Positions 1 through 6,386 of a stretch of DNA of 18,417 nt are shown here, in pieces. The notes beneath the pieces were generated by a model. That model did not search any database, was not told the origin of the DNA, and saw only the letters and a program-made list of their open reading frames with translations. Where the stretch lies: the NCBI GenBank assembly GCA_023132995.1, contig JAGLXI010000073.1:1-18417 (forward strand), given 5' to 3'. The DNA comes from Candidatus Zixiibacteriota bacterium (GTDB taxonomy: Bacteria > Zixibacteria > MSB-5A5 > GN15 > FEB-12). Position 1 is the stretch's first letter. The number at the start of each line of letters is the position of its first letter. The position numbers and the translations under genes were made by a program.

Positions 1-655
1 TGCTGCGAGGAGTAACCGTCGGACAGAGCTTGCTAAGAAAGCAACCCTCGCAATCCGGCTTACGCGCCCGACAGACTGCACGGCCATGGTCGATAAAAAG
101 GTACGAACAGACGATCCAGTCCCTTTCGGGAACGATCTCCATGAGGTCTTTCTCGACTTTGGCCGGGTGCTTGTGATCCGTGAGGTCGAGCCTTCGGCTG
201 AGGCGGCCCACGTGTGTGTCAACGACCACGCCCTCGGCCAGGGCAAAGCCTGCGCCTAAGACAACTGAGGCCGTCTTGCGACCCACCCCAGCGAGCTTTG
301 TCAGTTGATCCAGCGTACGGGGGAGGAGGCCTCCGTGCACCTCCAGCAACTGCTGCGCCGATTTCTTGATTGACCGGGCCTTATTATTGTGAAAACCGGT
401 GGCGTACACGTCCCGGCTCAATTTGCGGAGGTCGGCCCGTGCGAAGTCCTCCACGGATCGATACTTCGCAAACAGCTTCCTGGTAACCTGGTTGACCCGC
501 TCGTCCGTGCACTGCGCCGAGAGAATAGTGGCTACCAGCAATTCGTGGACAGTACCAAAATCCAGCGAGCAGCGCGAGTCGGGATAATGCTTCTTAAGCA
601 ACCTCAGGCATTTCCCAGCACGGGCCTGCTTTTCTTTGTGCGTTTCCCCGGTCAT
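1..655 (-). CDS. nth: Endonuclease III (DNA glycosylase/AP lyase), 3' end cut by window edge
   Basis: Base-excision repair enzyme that removes oxidised pyrimidines and cuts at the abasic site. I translated the minus strand from an ATG at 655; 218 codons stay open to base 1, so the stop lies outside. Visible features: the helix-hairpin-helix LAGVGRKTASVVL (about 121-133) with the expected catalytic Lys127, VDTHV with the expected catalytic Asp146, and a C-terminal 4Fe-4S loop with Cys195, Cys202, Cys205 and Cys211 in the C-x6-C-x2-C-x5-C spacing of the family. E. coli Nth is 211 residues, so only a short tail should be missing. The start follows AAAGGA at 660-665, overlapping the prmC stop region. 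It is the last visible gene of the rpmE-prfA-prmC operon and probably translationally coupled to prmC. Family identification is secure; the exact C-terminus is unknown. Confidence 0.95.
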   Translation of the reverse strand, partial: MTGETHKEKQARAGKCLRLLKKHYPDSRCSLDFGTVHELLVATILSAQCTDERVNQVTRKLFAKYRSVEDFARADLRKLSRDVYATGFHNNKARSIKKSAQQLLEVHGGLLPRTLDQLTKLAGVGRKTASVVLGAGFALAEGVVVDTHVGRLSRRLDLTDHKHPAKVEKDLMEIVPERDWIVCSYLFIDHGRAVCRARKPDCEGCFLSKLCPTVTPRS

Positions 656-664
656 GGTGTCCTT

Positions 665-1555
665 TCAGGCGCGGGATAGCATGATTACCCTGTCGACGCC
701 GCTGAGGTCTTTGATCCTTGCCGCCGCTCGGTAGCGGCCGTCGTCGGCAGCTAACTCGGCCACGCGGTCGGCCTGGTTGTCGCCGATCTCGAGAATCACC
801 AACCCACCTTCGGCGAGGAAAGCCGGCGCACTGCGCAATATGACCTTGATGGCGTCAAGTCCATCCTCTCCGCCGAGCAGTGATACTTCCGGGTCAGCCA
901 GTACTTCGGGCGGAAGCGATTTGTATTCCTCGCCCGAAATGTAAGGCGGATTGGAGAGGATGAGATCGAATGTCCAGCCCTGTTCTACGGATGCGAAAAA
1001 GTCAGACTGGCAAAACTCTATCCTGTCCGCAGCACCCAACTCAGCGGTATTCATTTTCGCTACCCGTAGGGCTTCTTCCGATATGTCAAGGGCCAGCACC
1101 GAGCAGTGCTCAAGCTCACACGCAACAGTCACCGATATCACGCCGCTGCCGACGCCAAGGTCAAGAACGCGCGGGCTGGTCATCCCGGCTTCCCCGGCAA
1201 ACCTAATGGCTGTCTCGCAGAGGACCTCTGTTTCCGGTCTGGGAATCATCACTTTTGGAGATACATGAAACCGGCGTCCGTAGAACCAGGACTCGCCCAG
1301 GATGTACTGCAGGGGATAGCGGGAGACCCGGCGGCTGACTATTTCATCCAGTCTCTTCAGAACCGAGTCGTCGATTAGGTGAGCGCCGCCCTGGTAGAGG
1401 TTCAGGCGGTCAACTTTCAGCAGGTGACAGAGGATCAACTCGATTTCCGTACGGCCCTGATCGATTCCGGCCTGCTCGAGAAGGCGGCCTTTGTCTGCGA
1501 TCAACTGCCGGATGCGCTCAGCCACTTCAAACGCAGGCTTTTGCCCCTGCCCCAA
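665..1555 (-). CDS. prmC: Peptide chain release factor N5-glutamine methyltransferase
   Basis: Cytoplasmic SAM-dependent methyltransferase that modifies the glutamine of the GGQ motif in release factors. A helical N-terminal substrate-binding region (about 1-95) leads into IPRPETEVL (104-112), SAM motif I VLDLGVGSG (130-138), acidic LALDIS (154-159) and the hallmark NPPY (202-205), which holds the substrate glutamine. The length of 296 residues is normal. The reading frame opens with TTG at 1555, inside the end of the upstream membrane gene (55-nt overlap). A GTG at 1525 would give a 286-residue protein and a shorter overlap; neither has a convincing Shine-Dalgarno, so the start is uncertain. 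Its substrate RF1 is encoded two genes upstream in the same operon. nth follows after 9 nt. Confidence 0.95.
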   Translation of the reverse strand: MGQGQKPAFEVAERIRQLIADKGRLLEQAGIDQGRTEIELILCHLLKVDRLNLYQGGAHLIDDSVLKRLDEIVSRRVSRYPLQYILGESWFYGRRFHVSPKVMIPRPETEVLCETAIRFAGEAGMTSPRVLDLGVGSGVISVTVACELEHCSVLALDISEEALRVAKMNTAELGAADRIEFCQSDFFASVEQGWTFDLILSNPPYISGEEYKSLPPEVLADPEVSLLGGEDGLDAIKVILRSAPAFLAEGGLVILEIGDNQADRVAELAADDGRYRAAARIKDLSGVDRVIMLSRA

Positions 1556-2496
1556 ACCAGTCCGAAAACATACAGGAGACCCACCAGGCCGATGAACGAG
1601 TAACAGACGGCATGGGTCAGACCGGGCGTGAACTGGATGGAGTGCGGGATCAGGTAAATGGCAATCATCAGCACAAACGCACTAACACCGAACCAGCCCA
1701 GAACTCCCGGCGAGAAAAGGTCTCGTCCCCATCTGCCCCTTGTCAGCGAGCCGAACGAGGCAAGAACCATATAGGCCAGGTAGACAAAGATCAACTGCGT
1801 CTTGTTGTCGGTGGCGTCAGTGCCGAAGGGTACACCTTCCCATATGGTGCCGAAAGCGTACCAGTTCATCGCGAAACCGAACGGGTAGCAGCCCAGGAAA
1901 GTAAACAGCGCAGCCAGGAGAAAATTGCGGGCCATGAGGTGGGCATCGGCGCCGGTTCGAATCAAACCGAAGGCGTGAATAAGAGCTAAGGCGACAAAGA
2001 ACACCGTCAGGAACATCAAGACCACATGGCAGACGACCACCACGGTCGGAACCTGCCCAATGGACTTAAGGACAAACGGCTCTTCCCCATCCCGCGTGAA
2101 GGCGGCCCGCACATTGTTGTCGCCGTCGAGCACCTCGAAATAGTAGTAGACCCTACTGCCCCTGGGGCCACCCGCCAAGTCAGCGCCATAGATTCCCGAG
2201 GCCGCGTCCTCTGTCTCAAGCACCACGGTGGCGTACTCTGATAAACGGGTCTGCGCATTCTGACCGGATTCGGAATAGCGAACGACTATCTTTGAATCCG
2301 GCGTTACGGTGCCGGTGATACCAATCACAATGTGCACTGATCCGTTCTCCGGTGCCTTCGGTACCGTTACGATGTCAAAAGCGACGCCGTTGTCCGAGTA
2401 TGACAGATGATCCGACTGACCCCGGGAGTTGGTTCTGGCCACGTGGAGCATGGTCAGGGTTAGCACCGCCGCCAGGATAAACCTCACCGTTTTCAC
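1501..2496 (-). CDS. Unrecognised membrane protein between prfA and prmC
   Basis: I do not recognise this 331-residue family. An N-terminal hydrophobic segment (about 5-20) looks like a signal peptide or anchor. Residues 30-145 are rich in beta-type sequence and resemble an Ig-like extracytoplasmic domain ending in VYYYFEVLDGDNN. About five membrane helices follow (roughly 150-176, 190-211, 234-252, 265-283, 294-315). A soluble loop at 212-233 has an aromatic, acidic pattern (WYAFGTIWEGVPFG, then TDNKTQ). Several histidines (157, 174, 187, 285, 295) lie in or near helices, so heme or metal binding is possible but unproven. The start is GTG at 2496, overlapping the prfA stop as GTGA, which implies translational coupling. 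It also overlaps prmC. Its place in a translation-termination operon does not by itself show a role in translation. Confidence 0.85.
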   Translation of the reverse strand: MKTVRFILAAVLTLTMLHVARTNSRGQSDHLSYSDNGVAFDIVTVPKAPENGSVHIVIGITGTVTPDSKIVVRYSESGQNAQTRLSEYATVVLETEDAASGIYGADLAGGPRGSRVYYYFEVLDGDNNVRAAFTRDGEEPFVLKSIGQVPTVVVVCHVVLMFLTVFFVALALIHAFGLIRTGADAHLMARNFLLAALFTFLGCYPFGFAMNWYAFGTIWEGVPFGTDATDNKTQLIFVYLAYMVLASFGSLTRGRWGRDLFSPGVLGWFGVSAFVLMIAIYLIPHSIQFTPGLTHAVCYSFIGLVGLLYVFGLVWGRGKSLRLKWLSASGS

Positions 2497-3584
2497 CGGC
2501 TCCCCGATGATTTCTGCCCCGTCTCTAACTTAAGCATCGTTTCCTGATCGTGCTGCTTGAGGGCCATGATCAGAAGTTCCACGTTACCCTCAAGAACCTC
2601 TTCCAGTCTGTACAGGGTCAGGTTAATGCGATGGTCGGTGATGCGTGACTGGGGGTAGTTGTAAGTGCGTATCTTGACTGAGCGGTCACCGCTTGACACC
2701 ATCGATCTCCGCTCGGCGGCAATCTTGGCATGTTGCTCACTCGCTCGCTTGTCGTAGAGGCGCGCTCGCAGCACTTTCATAGCCTTGGCGCGGTTTTTTA
2801 TCTGCGACTTCTCATCCTGGCAGGTGACCACCACCCCAGTTGGAAGATGGGTAATCCGCACCGCCGAATCAGTCGTGTTGACCGACTGTCCCCCGGGCCC
2901 GGAGGAACGGTAGACGTCGACCTTGATCTCGTTTTCTTTAATTTCGACATCCACATCCTCGACCTGCGGGAGGACAGCTACCGTCACCGCCGAAGTGTGG
3001 ATGCGTCCCTGGGTCTCGGTGGCGGGAACGCGCTGAACGCGATGCACACCCGACTCGTACTTCATCAGACCGTAGGCTAGTTCCCCTTCAAGAGAAAAGA
3101 TGATCTCCTTGAAACCGCCGATTCCGGAGGCATGAGAGTTGAGCACATCCTGTTTCCAGCCCTTCCTGTCTGCGAAACGTTGGTACATGCGAAACAGATC
3201 ATAGACAAACAGGCCGGCCTCGTCGCCTCCCGTACCGGCCCTGATCTCCACGATGGCGGCCTTGTCGTCGTCGGGATCTGACGGCAGCAGTTTCAGTTTG
3301 AACTCCCGTTCGATCTGAGCGAAGCTGTTCTCGTTTTCGGCCAGTTCCTCACGGGCCATGACTACCAGTTCCTCGTCGCGGCTCGTGTCGATAATCTCCC
3401 TGGTTTCCTCGATGGTTTTCAAAGCCTCGCGGTATCTGCGTCCAACTTCAAGGACAGACTCCAGGCGACGTCGCTCCCGGTTGAGCGCAATAATTTTCTT
3501 CCGGTCGGAGAGGGTTTCCGGATTGACCATCTCCTTGTCGAGCGCCTGGAGTCTCTCTTCGAGTTTAGCAACCAGTTCGAGCAT
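2493..3584 (-). CDS. prfA: Peptide chain release factor 1 (RF1)
   Basis: Class I release factor that reads UAA and UAG in the ribosomal A site and triggers peptidyl-tRNA hydrolysis. Evidence: a helical, charged N-terminal domain (about 1-100), the RF1 signature around RAGTGGDEAGLF (115-126), the codon-reading PAT tripeptide (187-189, the PxT type that distinguishes RF1 from RF2), and SSGPGGQSVNT with the catalytic GGQ at 231-233. The length of 363 residues is normal. ATG at 3584 is the natural start and has only a weak AAAGA-type ribosome site. The gene lies 77 nt downstream of the DUF1385 gene and overlaps the next gene by 4 nt. PrmC, which methylates Gln233, is encoded downstream in the same transcript. 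Confidence 0.98.
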   Translation of the reverse strand: MLELVAKLEERLQALDKEMVNPETLSDRKKIIALNRERRRLESVLEVGRRYREALKTIEETREIIDTSRDEELVVMAREELAENENSFAQIEREFKLKLLPSDPDDDKAAIVEIRAGTGGDEAGLFVYDLFRMYQRFADRKGWKQDVLNSHASGIGGFKEIIFSLEGELAYGLMKYESGVHRVQRVPATETQGRIHTSAVTVAVLPQVEDVDVEIKENEIKVDVYRSSGPGGQSVNTTDSAVRITHLPTGVVVTCQDEKSQIKNRAKAMKVLRARLYDKRASEQHAKIAAERRSMVSSGDRSVKIRTYNYPQSRITDHRINLTLYRLEEVLEGNVELLIMALKQHDQETMLKLETGQKSSGSR

Positions 3585-3661
3585 GGTAGTCTTTCATTCT
3601 CACGTTTCACTCACGGTAACAGATTACTGAAAAATCAGCAAGGGGATAAGGAGGACGGCAG

Positions 3662-4630
3662 CTAAGAGGCAGCTACCTTTTGCGCCACAATCTTGGACTC
3701 GGTCAACCCCAAGGCGGCCTCGAGGGCGACTATGCCCACTTCGAGCTGCTCTCTTGAAGGCTCTTTTGTGGTTATCAACTGCAGCCAGAGACCCGGCTTG
3801 ATCAACAGTCGCGTAAGCTTGTTGTCGCGGGTCTTGCCGGAGAGCTTGAGAAGTTCGTAGGAACCACCGGCCACGAACGGCAACAGCGAAAAGTGAACAG
3901 CGAAGCGTGCCAGCAGCGTCGGCGGATGCCCGGTGTGCATAGCGTACATGGTATCGGAGAAGGCGTACACTATGATCGCTATCAGGGCCACAATAATGAT
4001 GAACGAAGTCCCGCAGCGGGGGTGCAACCGGGTATGGGTGGCGGCTCGTTCGGGAGTCAGTTCATCCCCCATCTCGTAAGCGTAGATCGACTTGTGCTCC
4101 GCCCCGTGATACTGGAAAATCCGCCGGAATTCCCCGAACAACGATATCACCCATACATAAGCAAGAAACATAGTCAGCCTGATGCCTCCCGCGGCCAGAT
4201 TGAACCAGACGGCGTTCTTGTCCACGTTGAAGAAGCTGGAAATGGCCAGCGGTATGAAAAAGAACACAAATATGCCAAAGGCGAGCGCGAACAGAGCCGT
4301 CAGGCCCAGCATGAGGGCATTGGACTTGCCCGGTTTTTCATGGTATGCTTTGTCGTTGGCAGCGGCGTCCTGCTTCTCCTGTTCCCGGATAGCGACATCG
4401 GCGGAGAAGTTGAGCGTCTTGATCCCTAAGACCAGCATTTCGACAAACACCACCGCTCCCCTGAGAATCGGCACATTCAGCAACTTGTGCCGCTTGGAGA
4501 GCGATATGTAATCCTGCGTTTTGACAAGGATCTTGCCGTCGCCCATGCGCACGGCAGTGGCCACCTTGTCTGTCGAGCGCATCATGACGCCTTCGATTAC
4601 GGCCTGTCCACCAACACTAAGATCGGCCAT
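3662..4630 (-). CDS. DUF1385 (YqhQ-like) integral membrane protein
   Basis: 322-residue member of the DUF1385 family, whose biochemical function I do not know. The N-terminus carries the family hallmark GGQAVIEGVMMR (7-18). Other likely conserved stretches are YHGAEHKSIYAYE (174-186) and RLHPRCGTSF (201-210). Hydrophobic segments at about 53-73, 104-133, 141-165, 209-229 and 238-262 suggest four or five membrane helices, with polar, charged N- and C-terminal ends. ATG at 4630 follows AGAGGT at a good distance. Genes of this family often lie next to rpmE and prfA in bacteria, as here, which suggests co-transcription from the rpmE promoter. Genomic linkage is the only functional hint in the sequence. 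Confidence 0.93.
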   Translation of the reverse strand: MADLSVGGQAVIEGVMMRSTDKVATAVRMGDGKILVKTQDYISLSKRHKLLNVPILRGAVVFVEMLVLGIKTLNFSADVAIREQEKQDAAANDKAYHEKPGKSNALMLGLTALFALAFGIFVFFFIPLAISSFFNVDKNAVWFNLAAGGIRLTMFLAYVWVISLFGEFRRIFQYHGAEHKSIYAYEMGDELTPERAATHTRLHPRCGTSFIIIVALIAIIVYAFSDTMYAMHTGHPPTLLARFAVHFSLLPFVAGGSYELLKLSGKTRDNKLTRLLIKPGLWLQLITTKEPSREQLEVGIVALEAALGLTESKIVAQKVAAS

Positions 4631-4693
4631 CTGGATACCTCTTGCGCTTCTCCACTACCCGTCGTCACGAAGCCCCTCGCGAACCGGAAACGT

Positions 4694-4730
4694 ATCAGGC
4701 GATGCAATACCATAATACGCACCGCCTGAT
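4694..4730 (-). other. Stem-loop between rpmE and the DUF1385 gene
   Basis: Read on the minus strand, ATCAGGCGGTGC pairs with GCATCGCCTGAT around a 13-nt loop. This gives a 12-bp stem with one G-U pair. On the plus strand that pair becomes an A-C mismatch, so the fold favours the rpmE transcript. It starts 24 nt after the rpmE stop. There is no U-tract after it, so it may be an mRNA processing or stability element, or a partial terminator that separates high bL31 expression from the rest of the operon. Confidence 0.45.
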
Positions 4731-4754
4731 GAGACCGTGGACTCCGCTGTAGGG

Positions 4755-4967
4755 TCAGACTTTCTTCTGAACCTTGGCGTACTTGCGCCGGAACCGCTCG
4801 ACTCTTCCAGCCGTGTCGATCAGTTTCTGTTTGCCGGTAAAGAACGGGTGGCAATTGGCGCAGATTTCCACGCTGATCTTCTTTCTCGTCGAGCGCGTAA
4901 GATAGGTGGTGCCGCAGGCACAGGTTATTGTCACCTCGTGATATTCCGGGTGAATGCCAGCTTTCAC
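4755..4967 (-). CDS. rpmE: 50S ribosomal protein bL31, zinc-binding form
   Basis: Small protein of the large ribosomal subunit that bridges to the 30S head. With a GTG start at 4967 it has 70 residues and begins KAGIHPEYHEV, matching the family's usual N-terminus. Cys16, Cys18, Cys36 and Cys39 (CAC and CANC) form the zinc site of the zinc-containing paralogue, and HPFFTGKQKLIDTAGRVERF is the family signature. The frame stays open upstream to a TTG at 5000, which would add 11 residues unlike the family. The GTG is preferred because AAAGGTGA sits just before it. A promoter and a leader hairpin lie upstream. It is the first gene of the operon that continues into DUF1385 and prfA. Confidence 0.96.
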   Translation of the reverse strand: MKAGIHPEYHEVTITCACGTTYLTRSTRKKISVEICANCHPFFTGKQKLIDTAGRVERFRRKYAKVQKKV

Positions 4968-4972
4968 TTGTG

Positions 4973-4980
4973 TCACCTTT
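4973..4980 (-). promoter_or_regulatory. Ribosome binding site that sets the rpmE start
   Basis: AAAGGTGA lies 5 nt before the GTG at 4967. It falls inside the longer open frame from TTG 5000, so it supports the shorter 70-residue bL31. Confidence 0.7.
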
Positions 4981-5006
4981 ACAGTTGCAAGTGTTCTCAA
5001 CTAAAT

Positions 5007-5034
5007 GCGGCTCCCTGCTGTTATCGGAAGCCGC
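5007..5034 (-). promoter_or_regulatory. 5'-leader hairpin of the rpmE transcript
   Basis: On the minus strand GCGGCTTCC pairs with GGGAGCCGC (nine pairs, one G-U) around a 10-nt loop. The transcription start predicted from the promoter at 5042-5069 is near 5035, so this hairpin would form the extreme 5' end of the mRNA, about 40 nt before the GTG. No U-tract follows, so it is not an obvious terminator. It could stabilise the message or act as a binding site for autogenous control by bL31. Function is inferred; the base pairing is directly visible. Confidence 0.5.
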
Positions 5035-5041
5035 AATCCGA

Positions 5042-5069
5042 AATATAGTCGCCCGTCTCGATTTGGCAA
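5042..5069 (-). promoter_or_regulatory. Sigma-70-type promoter for the rpmE operon
   Basis: On the minus strand TTGCCA (5069-5064) and TATATT (5047-5042) are separated by 16 nt. Each matches the consensus at five of six positions. It lies between the methyltransferase stop and rpmE and gives a leader of about 68 nt. Confidence 0.6.
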
Positions 5070-5109
5070 GGACTATCTTGACGCCGCAGCCGCGCGATTC
5101 CAATGGCCC

Positions 5110-5766
5110 CTACTTTGGAGCGAGAACCACCGACCAGTAGTTGCGGCCGCAGGTCAGGCGCTCGATTCGGAAACGAGGTGAGAAAACAGCCTCAAGTTGA
5201 TCGCGTGTGAAGTAGTTCTTCAGAATGGTGAACTCCGTGTCGTCCTCAAGATATCGCCGGACGTAGTGATTGCTGTGTTTGTCCTGACCTGCCGACTGAA
5301 ACACCGGTCGTTCGGCTGGTGGGTTGTTGTCGATCATCCAGACCAGCCCGGAACTGCGAAGGGGATAGGTGATCATGTCAAAGAGGCGGTTGTAGGACTG
5401 GTGCGGGTGGTGAGAAAACCAGAAGCCAAGGGCGATCACGTCAAACGAATCGGCAGCGAAAGCCGGGCTGTACAGGTCGGAAAGAACGAAATCAACCGGC
5501 CCGGAGACGGTTTTGTCTCTGGCCTGCTCGATCATTTCCATTGCAATGTCGGCGCCAACGACATGATCGGCGGTGCGGGACATTCGCTGTAGCCAGTAGC
5601 CGGTCCCGCAGGGAATATCCAGCACGGTGCGTTCGGTCACCAACTGCTCCAGCCGTTTTCCCTCGGCCTCGAGTTCCGCTCGTCGACCCGGTTTGTCGCG
5701 GTAGTAGATCTGCTCGTATTCGGCGGCCCTTGCCCGGTAGTATCGTATCAGTTCCCGGTCGACCAC
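5110..5766 (-). CDS. Class I SAM-dependent methyltransferase, substrate unknown
   Basis: 218-residue cytoplasmic protein with a Rossmann-type methyltransferase core. Motif I is VLDIPCGTGYW (48-58), the acidic residue after strand 2 is Asp73 in VVGADIA, and a DFVLSDLY stretch (92-99) leads to SFDVIALGFWFSHHP (107-121), the usual post-II/IV region. The sequence after that is aromatic-rich with HSNHYVRRY (164-172) and a YFTRDQLEAVF segment (185-195), the layout of small-molecule methyltransferases of the UbiE/Methyltransf_11 type. The start is GTG at 5766, 2 nt after the flavoprotein stop, so the two are probably translationally coupled. It is the last gene of the operon. No substrate can be named. 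Confidence 0.88.
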   Translation of the reverse strand: MVDRELIRYYRARAAEYEQIYYRDKPGRRAELEAEGKRLEQLVTERTVLDIPCGTGYWLQRMSRTADHVVGADIAMEMIEQARDKTVSGPVDFVLSDLYSPAFAADSFDVIALGFWFSHHPHQSYNRLFDMITYPLRSSGLVWMIDNNPPAERPVFQSAGQDKHSNHYVRRYLEDDTEFTILKNYFTRDQLEAVFSPRFRIERLTCGRNYWSVVLAPK

Positions 5767-5768
5767 CG

Positions 5769-6386
5769 TCAGCTTTTCCCGGCCATTAGGGCCGCTAATT
5801 CCCGCCCCAACTGATCGGCCTTCTGCATTATCCCGGCGTCATCTCGTGCATAACCGGCCTTGCCGAAGCTGGGCGAACGGTAGTACAGTTGTCCTTCGTT
5901 GACGACTTCCACCCACTTGAAGAAACCAGCCACCACGCGGCGGGCGCCTTCAAACCACCCCCGCTCACCGCCCACGAGCACCATCGCTCCCGGTCGTTTC
6001 CTTTTCAGGATTTTCACAAAGCGGTGTTCCGGAGCGGCGCTCTCGAAATCGGCTGGACGAAAACAGTTGCACCGGTCGATGAACATCTTGGCCTGGGCCG
6101 ATACCGAGTCAAAGTATATGGGCGAGCCAAAGATCAGGCAGTCGCATTCGGCCAGCGCCCGGTACGGCTCGACGAGGGCGTCGTCAAAGAAGCAGAACTC
6201 CGGTGTCGGGGCCTTGCCACAAGCCTGGCAGGGAATAAACGACAGTTCGTTCAGCCGAAGAAACCACACCTGTGGCTCGCACCGTTTTCCTAGGGCGTTG
6301 ACGAGCGATGATGTCAGCCGCTTCAGGATCAGGTCCGTCGAGGAATCGACCACCGGGGACGCCGAGATGGTGAGTATCTTAGTCAA
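5769..6386 (-). CDS. NADPH-dependent FMN reductase / flavodoxin-like family protein
   Basis: Flavodoxin-fold protein, 205 residues from a TTG at 6386. It begins TKILTISASPVVDSSTD, the phosphate-binding strand-loop of the family. A CQAC pair (Cys53, Cys56) and Cys65 precede FDDA, and CLIFGSPIYFDSVSAQAK (83-100) is the second FMN-contacting loop. The Cys layout recalls iron-sulfur flavoproteins, but the expected third Cys (position 59) is Ala. An ATG at 6419 would add 11 residues (QTWKSWRTQT) and a 41-nt overlap with the ABC-F gene. The TTG start overlaps that gene by 8 nt and has GGAG upstream, so I prefer it. It precedes the methyltransferase by 2 nt. The likely role is FMN-dependent reduction; the substrate is unknown. 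Confidence 0.87.
   Translation of the reverse strand: MTKILTISASPVVDSSTDLILKRLTSSLVNALGKRCEPQVWFLRLNELSFIPCQACGKAPTPEFCFFDDALVEPYRALAECDCLIFGSPIYFDSVSAQAKMFIDRCNCFRPADFESAAPEHRFVKILKRKRPGAMVLVGGERGWFEGARRVVAGFFKWVEVVNEGQLYYRSPSFGKAGYARDDAGIMQKADQLGRELAALMAGKS

Noticed and set aside
3585..3661. Small CTGA/TCAG and GTAA/TTAC hairpins before prfA
   Set aside because: Four-pair stems are expected by chance, and no promoter or terminator feature accompanies them.
4597..5103. 168-codon minus-strand frame overlapping rpmE and the DUF1385 start
   Set aside because: It is out of frame with bL31, which is unmistakable, and covers the rpmE promoter and leader.
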